A stretch of 43,144 bases of DNA from a virus, in IMG/VR virus record IMGVR_UViG_3300043446_002229, positions 1 through 43,144 of that record. One strand, given 5' to 3'. The notes beneath the pieces were generated by a model. The model was not told where the DNA came from and ran no database searches. It saw only the letters and a program-made list of their open reading frames with translations. The position numbers and the translations under genes are program-made. Shown piece after piece: positions 38,402 to 43,144 of this stretch (within the stretch, counting starts at the first letter, position 1; every line of letters starts with the position of its first letter).

Positions 38402-39027
38402 ACGACATCTACGTTCTCGGTTCAGGGCCAACGCTGACGTTCATTGACCCGGATTTCTTCACCGGCAAAACCGTCATCGCCACCAACACTGTTGGCGAAC
38501 GTCTCGGCCTGTACACCCGTGAAGTAAGGCTGTTCACTCACTCCCACTACCAGTGGGAGGACACCTACCCGCTCGCAGAAAAGTACCCAAATCACTTTTT
38601 CTGGGTGCCTGAAGGGCACCGAGGGTTCGCTGGGACACCGGGCCGCACCGATCTAGCAAACGTGTTCCACTACCCGCACCAGCCCACCGTGTATGACTTC
38701 ACCGTAGAGAAAGCATGGCCCCCCGAAGGGGGCTTGATCGTCGGCTCGACCAGCCTGCACGGCAGTATGCATCTAGCCTGCAAGTTGGGAGCCCGGAACT
38801 TGATCCTTGTCGGTGCGGACTGCGGCATGATTGACGGTGCCGCCAACCAAGCGGGCTACCAGTCGGGGAATTTGGTCAACGATGACACGATGATGTGGCT
38901 TGGGCGCTGGGAGCAGCATCTGCGGGAAGTGAAAGTGGCATTGACAGCACGGTACGGGGTGCGGATCTACTCGCTGAACCCGTTCCTGAATTTCAACCTT
39001 GAGGGCCACACGTGGACCGGTCCGTAA
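38398..39027 (+). CDS. DUF115/MptE-like protein (sugar or pterin transferase-like)
   Basis: It has 209 residues. MNDIYVLGSGPTLTFIDPDF at the start has the GSGPTL motif of the DUF115/6-hydroxymethylpterin pyrophosphokinase MptE-like family, with TVIATNTVGERLG, SLHGSMHLACKLGA and LILVGADCGMIDG later. In bacteria and phages this fold is usually linked to sugar transfer (Maf-like). The ATG at 38398 overlaps the glycosyltransferase stop, so the two are probably one functional unit. It ends 3 bp before the converging sigma-like gene. Confidence 0.72.
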   Translation: MNDIYVLGSGPTLTFIDPDFFTGKTVIATNTVGERLGLYTREVRLFTHSHYQWEDTYPLAEKYPNHFFWVPEGHRGFAGTPGRTDLANVFHYPHQPTVYDFTVEKAWPPEGGLIVGSTSLHGSMHLACKLGARNLILVGADCGMIDGAANQAGYQSGNLVNDDTMMWLGRWEQHLREVKVALTARYGVRIYSLNPFLNFNLEGHTWTGP

Positions 39028-39030
39028 CCA

Positions 39031-39627
39031 CTACTTCCACGGAGCCTCACCACCAAGACGCTCCACCATCTTCTCCAGCACCCGCTCCTCACGGCGACGC
39101 ACCGTCCGCTCCGACACCTCCAGCCACTCCGCAACCTGGTCATACGAAGCACCACCATCCTTGTGGATGAGCGTCAACAGATGACGGTCCTCCTCCGGTA
39201 GGCCGTAAAACACGCCCCGCACGTCCACAATCATTGCCAAACGATTGTTCCCTTCAGCTGGCCGTGACGGCGCATGACGCTCCTGCTGGGCGGCAGCACT
39301 AGACGACGTCCAATCATCCGGATCCCAAATGAATGGCAGAACTTCTGCCAGCATGCTGGGGGAGTAGTAGAACAAGTCACCGTCCCGCAAACGTGACACC
39401 CGCTTACGTTCCGCAGCCACAATCGTCAGACAGTATTGCTTGCATGCTCGACGGAGCTTGTTCTGACCATGCCGGCCCTGATCCCGCCACAACTCCACCT
39501 TGTCCATGTGCTGCAACAGCCACAAGTTCGCTTCACCGATCAGGTCACCGGTGGACACAAGTCCACGAGCGGACCGGGCTGCTGACATGGCACCCTGACG
39601 GGCGATACGGATCTCCGCATCGGTCAC
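39031..39627 (-). CDS. Sigma-70-like factor
   Basis: It has 198 residues starting at GTG 39627, which overlaps the phosphoesterase stop (GTGA). The N-terminal half has a region-2-like segment: VSTGDLIGEANLWLLQHMD then LRRACKQYCLTIVAAERKRV. The C-terminal part LPEEDRHLLTLIHKDGGASY, DQVAEWLEVSERTVRRREER is a clear region-4 helix-turn-helix. It resembles ECF-type sigma factors and could direct host RNA polymerase to phage promoters. It may instead be an HTH regulator with a sigma-like C-terminus. Confidence 0.72.
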   Translation of the reverse strand: MTDAEIRIARQGAMSAARSARGLVSTGDLIGEANLWLLQHMDKVELWRDQGRHGQNKLRRACKQYCLTIVAAERKRVSRLRDGDLFYYSPSMLAEVLPFIWDPDDWTSSSAAAQQERHAPSRPAEGNNRLAMIVDVRGVFYGLPEEDRHLLTLIHKDGGASYDQVAEWLEVSERTVRRREERVLEKMVERLGGEAPWK

Positions 39628-40364
39628 CACTTGTACGTTTCCCCTTCCACGGTGAAAGACCTGTTCTGGATCGGCACCGGGCACGGTGTGACGGTCTTCC
39701 CGTCCACGTACAGCAGCCCGAAACCGGCCTGCCAGTTGTGGGTCTTCGCGTACGTGGCCTTGCCCATGTCCATCAGGTTGCCGACCTCAAACCCCCACAG
39801 GGTTCGGGTGAGTTTGCCGTGCACGGATGCGGATGTGGGCTGCAGGCCGAGGCGGTGCGTGTGACCGCACGCCACCGACATGCCGACCTTCTGCGCCAGC
39901 TTGCCCGCCGTCTGGCCGGCAACCTGCGAAAGTCCCGACTCGTCACCGTGCAGCACGATCCAGTCCGTTCTCGGGATCCGGTACCCGTCGTGATGAAACG
40001 TCACACCCAGTTCGGGAAGCCGCCAGAAGTTCTCAATCTCCAACTCCGGCAAACCAAGCAGTCCTGGCAGCCGCTTCATCACCGAGTGATACAGCCGGTC
40101 CGTGTGATTGGACCGCACAATGTGCTGCACTTGCAGATCCGTAAGCACCTGCACCGTCGTGTCCCGATCCCTGCCGATGGACCGCTCAAACTCCATCGGG
40201 GTACCCTGCGACCAGCGGGAAATCGTCTGGAAGTCCTGCTCATCACCCACCGACACGACCAGGTCATCGGATGCCTTCATGTCCGCAATGCACTGGGCCA
40301 CCGCATCAACGGCACGAACGTCATGGAACGGCACTTGCAGGTCACTGATCAGCCACACTCTCAC
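39624..40364 (-). CDS. Calcineurin-like metallophosphoesterase
   Basis: It has 246 residues. All motif blocks of the family are visible: ISDLQVPFHD (Asp8, His14), VGDEQD (Asp41), RSNHTD (Asn86, His87), LHGDES (His139, Asp141) and CGHTHR (His168, His170), a dinuclear metal site. Substrate may be a phosphodiester in nucleic acid, nucleotides or a 2',3'-phosphate. It lies in the replication operon. The Q in place of the usual second H in motif I (SDLQ) is common in phage versions. Confidence 0.85.
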   Translation of the reverse strand: MRVWLISDLQVPFHDVRAVDAVAQCIADMKASDDLVVSVGDEQDFQTISRWSQGTPMEFERSIGRDRDTTVQVLTDLQVQHIVRSNHTDRLYHSVMKRLPGLLGLPELEIENFWRLPELGVTFHHDGYRIPRTDWIVLHGDESGLSQVAGQTAGKLAQKVGMSVACGHTHRLGLQPTSASVHGKLTRTLWGFEVGNLMDMGKATYAKTHNWQAGFGLLYVDGKTVTPCPVPIQNRSFTVEGETYKW

Positions 40365-40750
40365 CGGATGTCCCCATTCACTGAAAGATCAGCACCGATT
40401 TGCGCATACCCGACGATGTCCACCCACGAATCCGTGTGCTGCGGATTCTTAGACGCACGAACCAGCTTCACCGCAATCATCGCCAACGCCACATCCACAG
40501 GCCGGAACCGCGCACCCTGCGGAACAATCGCATTCCACATGTCCGCGATACGCCTATGCGTATCAGCCGCATCCCCATACTCGGCCTGCCGGTCACCGGC
40601 CAGCAGCCGCGACGCCTGCCCGACTAGGGTCGGATCTTCGGAACGCGCAAAGTTACCGTGCCCTCCCGGTAATCCACACCAACAATTTCCATCCCGGTCG
40701 AGCGCAGCATGTCCAGCAGGCGATCCCAATCCTGTCGATTCACCCACGAT
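40361..40750 (-). CDS. DUF6378-like protein (nucleotide pyrophosphohydrolase-like), start uncertain
   Basis: The core QASRLLAGDRQAEYGDAADT, then RRIADMWNAIVPQG, VALAMIAVKLVRAS and WVDIVGYAQIGADL matches the helical DUF6378 pattern found in many actinophages. No ATG, GTG or TTG lies close to the core; the best site is ATG 40750 with GGGG before it, giving a 39-residue leader (GESTGLGSPAGHAALDRDGN). This leader overlaps completely a second 39-codon frame (40624-40743). The domain is similar to MazG-like nucleotide pyrophosphohydrolases, which is my inference. Confidence 0.72.
   Translation of the reverse strand: MVGESTGLGSPAGHAALDRDGNCWCGLPGGHGNFARSEDPTLVGQASRLLAGDRQAEYGDAADTHRRIADMWNAIVPQGARFRPVDVALAMIAVKLVRASKNPQHTDSWVDIVGYAQIGADLSVNGDIR
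40624..40743 (-). CDS. Possible tiny gene, 39 aa, overlapping the DUF6378 leader
   Basis: A frame from GTG 40743, overlapping the stop of the membrane-protein gene (GTGA), to TAG 40624-40626 encodes NRQDWDRLLDMLRSTGMEIV then DYREGTVTLRVPKIRP, a sensible alpha-beta sequence. It covers the same bases as the leader of the DUF6378 gene in another frame. One of the two readings is probably not used, or the genes are joined by a frameshift. Confidence 0.4.
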   Translation of the reverse strand: MNRQDWDRLLDMLRSTGMEIVGVDYREGTVTLRVPKIRP

Positions 40751-40919
40751 CATCCCCATCATCGCGAACCAGACGGTACGTGAACATCGGACTGTCCAGC
40801 TCCTCATCAATCATGCGACGCCAACGCCGCTCATCAATCTCCGCACGAACCCACTGATACACGATGATCGCGATCATTGTTGACGCGAACGTGAGCAGCG
40901 CATACATCCACCACGTCAC
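40740..40919 (-). CDS. Small single-pass membrane protein, 59 aa
   Basis: A frame from GTG 40919, overlapping the primase stop (GTGA), encodes MTWWMYALLTFASTMIAIIV as a membrane helix, then a basic, acidic tail (RAEIDERRWRRMIDEELDSP). It starts and ends with 4-nt overlaps, which supports a real gene in the operon. Function unknown. Confidence 0.62.
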   Translation of the reverse strand: MTWWMYALLTFASTMIAIIVYQWVRAEIDERRWRRMIDEELDSPMFTYRLVRDDGDDRG

Positions 40920-41533
40920 AACCCCACCCTCTTCCGGATACCTTCCGTGCCCTCCTGCAGGAACACGGCATTCACATCCATGCCCTCTGGCATGTGAACG
41001 ACTGTCGCAACATCAATCTGCTGCGCTATCCGCTTACCCATTTCCTTACCCGCAGGATCCCCATCACACAGGACGATCACCTTCCGGTAGTCGGCGAACG
41101 CCCTCGACCACCAGTCCTTCCAGTTCTTCGCACCAGGCACACCCACCGCAGGCAGGCCGCACTCCGAATGGGTGATCATCGTGTCCATCTCGCCCTCACA
41201 CACGGCGATCACATCCGTGTCCACGGTGAACGCCGGCACGTTGAACAGGGTTGCCTCCGCACCGGGCCGTGACAGGTACTTCGGTGACCCGTCATCCACG
41301 AGTGCACGGAACCGCAGATCCACGACACCGGTCGGGGTGATGTACGGGATGGCGAGACGCTGCCCGTACTGTTCATGCCCGATCATCGGATCCGCGACGT
41401 AACCAAGCTTGAAGTCCCTAGCGGTCCGCTCGGAAATGCCCCTACCCGCAAGATACGAGCCGGCTGCATGAATCTGCGCCGCATACACATCCGTCGCGGC
41501 CTGAAGCGACTTCTTCACGTCAGCCGACAACAT
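40916..41533 (-). CDS. TOPRIM-type DNA primase (second subunit/catalytic half)
   Basis: It has 205 residues. MLSADVKKSLQAATDVYAAQ, then YLAGRGISERTARDFKLGYV leads into the RNA-polymerase/TOPRIM core: YGQRLAIPYITPTGVVDLRF, AVCEGEMDTMIT with the TOPRIM Glu113, and VIVLCDGDPAGKE with Asp157 and Asp159. This pairs with the CHC2 protein at 41932-42309, since many actinophages carry DnaG as two genes. The first 40 residues are repeated, in diverged form, at the start of the inserted HNH gene. The ATG at 41533 overlaps the HNH stop. Confidence 0.85.
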   Translation of the reverse strand: MLSADVKKSLQAATDVYAAQIHAAGSYLAGRGISERTARDFKLGYVADPMIGHEQYGQRLAIPYITPTGVVDLRFRALVDDGSPKYLSRPGAEATLFNVPAFTVDTDVIAVCEGEMDTMITHSECGLPAVGVPGAKNWKDWWSRAFADYRKVIVLCDGDPAGKEMGKRIAQQIDVATVVHMPEGMDVNAVFLQEGTEGIRKRVGL

Positions 41534-42086
41534 GCGCCCACCGCTTTCCCGAAACAATTGCGCTAATCTGCGAGCGGCTAAGGCCATACTCGCGCTCCAG
41601 TTCTTTCCGATTGCCTGGACGCCAGCGGCTCTCGCCGCGGACATACTTTGCTCGTATCTCCCGCACAATTGACTCGGTCACTTTGGCGCACCCGTGACGC
41701 TCACCCGCGCTATGCCGGTCACGGTCAATTGAATCCTGTACGTTGTCCATTTGTGATCCGAGGACCAAGTGGTACGGGTTGACGCAGTGGCCGTTGTCGC
41801 AAGTGTGGCGAACAACCAGTCCCGCGATGTCTTCCTGCTTTAGGCCGTAATGCTGGATGTATACCCAGCGGGCACCGGACATGCTCCCTCTGCCTATTGA
41901 CTTGCGTGGTCGACCGTTGCCGTAGCGGCCCTCACTCCACGTTTCGTCGCAGTCTGGGCGGAACATACTGGCGGTTTCGCGACTGATACCTCGACCGGCT
42001 AGGTACGCTGCGGCTGCGTCGATCTGAGCGTGATACGCCCGAGTCGCTTCCTCCAGTGAGTTCTTCACATCGGCTGACAGCTGCAC
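41520..42086 (-). CDS. HNH homing endonuclease fused to a primase fragment
   Basis: It has 188 residues from GTG 42086. Residues 1-43 (QLSADVKNSLEEATRAYHAQ, AYLAGRGISRETASMFR) are a diverged copy of the start of the TOPRIM primase that follows. Residues 44-188 form an HNH endonuclease: GARWVYIQHYGL, VVRHTCDNGHCVNPYHLVLG (His94, Asn103, His106), SQMDNVQDSIDRDRHSAGER, then a C-terminal HTH (ELEREYGLSRSQISAIVSGK) of the kind that binds target DNA. It is a mobile gene that has settled inside the primase region. The 5' end overlaps the CHC2 gene by 155 nt in another frame. Confidence 0.85.
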   Translation of the reverse strand: MQLSADVKNSLEEATRAYHAQIDAAAAYLAGRGISRETASMFRPDCDETWSEGRYGNGRPRKSIGRGSMSGARWVYIQHYGLKQEDIAGLVVRHTCDNGHCVNPYHLVLGSQMDNVQDSIDRDRHSAGERHGCAKVTESIVREIRAKYVRGESRWRPGNRKELEREYGLSRSQISAIVSGKRWAHVVG

Positions 42087-42309
42087 GGAAACCGATCCCT
42101 TCGTAGTGTCGGACAACATCTATGGCGTCGCCGTGGAAGTCACAGGCGAGGCATTTCACATAGCCTTCATCGGAGCTGACACGGCAGGAGGCGTGTGAGT
42201 CTTCGTGTGCACCGCATTTGATGGACTGCCATGTGCCACGGGGTGCCGGTAACTCCCACCCGTAGTGGGATAGAACCTCAAAGATGTCGAAGCGGGGAGT
42301 GTCGGTCAC
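41932..42309 (-). CDS. CHC2 zinc-binding primase domain protein (first half of DnaG)
   Basis: It has 125 residues. It starts MTDTPRFDIFEVLSHYGWEL, then CGAHEDSHASCRV and KCLACDFHGDAIDVV. Cys32, His35, Cys53 and Cys56 form the CHC2 zinc finger that reads template DNA. The tail (YVPPRLRRNVE) is the usual end of the small primase protein of actinophages, so it is complete and not truncated by the HNH gene. It starts at GTG overlapping the resolvase stop. Confidence 0.85.
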   Translation of the reverse strand: MTDTPRFDIFEVLSHYGWELPAPRGTWQSIKCGAHEDSHASCRVSSDEGYVKCLACDFHGDAIDVVRHYEGIGFRAAVSRCEELTGGSDSGVSRSDRRSRSVPSRSRYQSRNRQYVPPRLRRNVE

Positions 42310-42668
42310 TTCACTGCACCCGCCAACCGCAGCAAATCCAGCAGCGTGTCCACCGTCATCGTGACCCGACCCTCACCGGCACCCTTCTGCCTGGTCTTCG
42401 TGATCACCACCGGCACCGTCGGCACGCCGTACTTCTCCTCATAGTGGTCGGACTCCACGTCCGCCTGCCGCAGGAAGTCCGCCATGTTTGCGGCCTTCAC
42501 GTTCTTCGCCTCGATCACGATGACGAAATCACCGACCGTGACGGACACGTCACCGATGTCCTTGTTGCCGGCACGGGGGAGACGGCGGGCGTACATGCCG
42601 CATGCGTTCAGGTAGTCCTCCAGCTCCCGCTCCCAACGCGAACCTTTGGCCTTGTTCTGCGCGCTCAC
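42306..42668 (-). CDS. Holliday-junction resolvase-like nuclease
   Basis: It has 120 residues. The core NKAKGSRWERELEDYLNACG, ARRLPRAGNKDIGDVSVTVG and FVIVIEAKNVKAAN shows the PD-(D/E)XK resolvase pattern: Glu near 13-15, Asp37 or Asp40, and Glu53-x-Lys55. It probably resolves branched replication or recombination intermediates before packaging. It starts at GTG 42668 overlapping the membrane-protein stop. Confidence 0.85.
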   Translation of the reverse strand: MSAQNKAKGSRWERELEDYLNACGMYARRLPRAGNKDIGDVSVTVGDFVIVIEAKNVKAANMADFLRQADVESDHYEEKYGVPTVPVVITKTRQKGAGEGRVTMTVDTLLDLLRLAGAVK

Positions 42669-42784
42669 CGCTTCAACTCCTTCACCGCTAGCACGAGTGC
42701 GACACCGCAGGCAACCGTGAACACGGCGATGCCTGTCATCGCAGCCCGGTACAGGGCCGTCTCAAACGTCGGCTCACCCGTCAT
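42665..42784 (-). CDS. Tiny membrane protein, 39 aa
   Basis: A frame from ATG 42784, overlapping the methyltransferase stop (ATGA), encodes MTGEPTFETALYRAAMTGIA followed by VFTVACGVALVLAVKELKR, a single membrane helix. Both ends overlap neighbours by 4 nt, as in the rest of this operon. Function unknown. Confidence 0.6.
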   Translation of the reverse strand: MTGEPTFETALYRAAMTGIAVFTVACGVALVLAVKELKR

Positions 42785-43020
42785 GCTGGCTCCTGTACCG
42801 CAGTGTCAATAAGAGCGGCGACGTACTGTGCGGCGTTCACGGTGACGGCGTTGCCCATCTGCTTGTACCTAGCGGAGTCGGATCCGATAGCGGTCCAATC
42901 GTCGGGGAAGCCTTGCAGGCGCTCGCATTCACGCGGCGTCAGCCTGCGCACAGCAGGGCCAGTAGCGACGACGGTTGCCCTGCTGTCACCGGAATCAAAA
43001 CCGTTCAAAGTCGGACACAC
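42781..43020 (-). CDS. DNA cytosine-5 methyltransferase, C-terminal part
   Basis: The frame encodes the end of the methyltransferase whose start is at 994 on the circle. CPTLNGFDSGDSRATVVA is the last target-recognition unit, RRLTPRECERLQGFPDDW is motif IX and YKQMGNAVTVNAAQYVAALI is motif X with the GN dipeptide. It is in frame with the upstream part only if the homopolymer at 43020-43029 has 8 or 11 bases, not the 10 seen here. The GTG at 43020 is an artefact of that break and not a likely start. Confidence 0.88.
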   Translation of the reverse strand: MCPTLNGFDSGDSRATVVATGPAVRRLTPRECERLQGFPDDWTAIGSDSARYKQMGNAVTVNAAQYVAALIDTAVQEPA

Positions 43021-43029
43021 CCCCCCCCC
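43020..43029. repeat. Run of ten C (ten G on the coding strand) in the methyltransferase
   Basis: Ten consecutive C. On the minus strand GTGGCAGA is followed by ten G and then TGTGTCCG. The upstream repeat frame (RFRDVAE) reaches the CPTLNG frame only with 8 or 11 G. Nine of these C are also positions 1-9 of the window. Long homopolymers are prone to polymerase slippage and to assembly error. Confidence 0.95.
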
Positions 43030-43144
43030 TCTGCCACGTCTCGAAATCGTCCGGGTTCATCGCCCGTTTCGCTTTCACCCACCACGACCAGCTGCCCGGT
43101 GTAGGCGTCCTGTCCATTGAAACCTCCCGGATGAGCACCGCCGC
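43021..43144. repeat. Right copy of the 124-bp terminal direct repeat
   Basis: Identical to 1-124. It closes the genome as a circle of 43,020 bp. It contains the middle of the methyltransferase. Confidence 0.95.

Noticed and set aside
39333-40883. A 516-codon plus-strand open frame opposite the phosphoesterase and sigma genes
   Set aside because: The opposite strand has full metallophosphoesterase motifs and coupled genes; this frame has no domain.

Overview
The window is a complete, GC-rich tailed-phage genome closed into a circle. The first 124 bases recur exactly at the end (43021-43144), so the unit length is 43,020 bp and the two ends fall inside one gene, a cytosine-5 methyltransferase. 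The host is almost certainly an actinobacterium: there is a WhiB-family regulator, a GP88-family gene, actinophage-type small zinc-binding proteins, a DUF2746-like lysis gene and an M15-type endolysin. An integrase beside a partial tRNA 3' end (candidate attP) and a divergent HTH gene point to a temperate lifestyle. The virion set has a portal, an N4-gp56-like capsid protein, a scaffold, a 1,899-residue internal protein with companions and glycine-rich fibres, but no tape measure or tail-tube genes, so I infer a short-tailed (podovirus-like) particle.

Layout. (1) 39031-43020 and 1-5156, minus strand, around the circle junction: sigma-like factor, metallophosphoesterase, DUF6378-like protein, split primase carrying an HNH endonuclease, Holliday-junction resolvase, C5 methyltransferase (frame-broken), DnaB/RecA-like ATPase, DpdA-like 7-deazaguanine transglycosylase, VUT/YhhQ-type queuosine-precursor transporter, Cas4/RecB-like nuclease, small genes, HTH protein. 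(2) 5157-6806: candidate attP, integrase, small zinc protein, bidirectional terminator. (3) 6858-31246, minus strand: late genes, transcribed from large terminase (31246) down through portal, internal virion proteins, scaffold, capsid and fibres to the lysis genes. (4) 31247-32079: a long non-coding divergent region with a four-hairpin array, palindromes and an AT-rich patch. (5) 32080-39027, plus strand: about fifteen tiny overlapping early genes, many with Cys clusters, plus WhiB, a secreted transglycosylase-like protein, a glycosyltransferase and a DUF115/MptE-like protein.

Most striking content. A translationally coupled transporter plus DpdA pair occurs without any of the preQ0 biosynthesis genes, which suggests a salvage-fed DNA modification system working beside a cytosine methyltransferase. 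The methyltransferase is interrupted by two apparent frameshifts and carries a (GA)n tract and a 10-base homopolymer. Two distant intergenic loci (about 4465-4677 and 31336-31560) share one composite design: a GCCTAGGC palindrome, a tandem array of GC-rich hairpins, TAGTA-rich spacers and an AT-rich flank, in the same orientation. Locus 1 has a near-consensus sigma-70 promoter feeding into its hairpins. No DNA polymerase and no separate small terminase gene was found.
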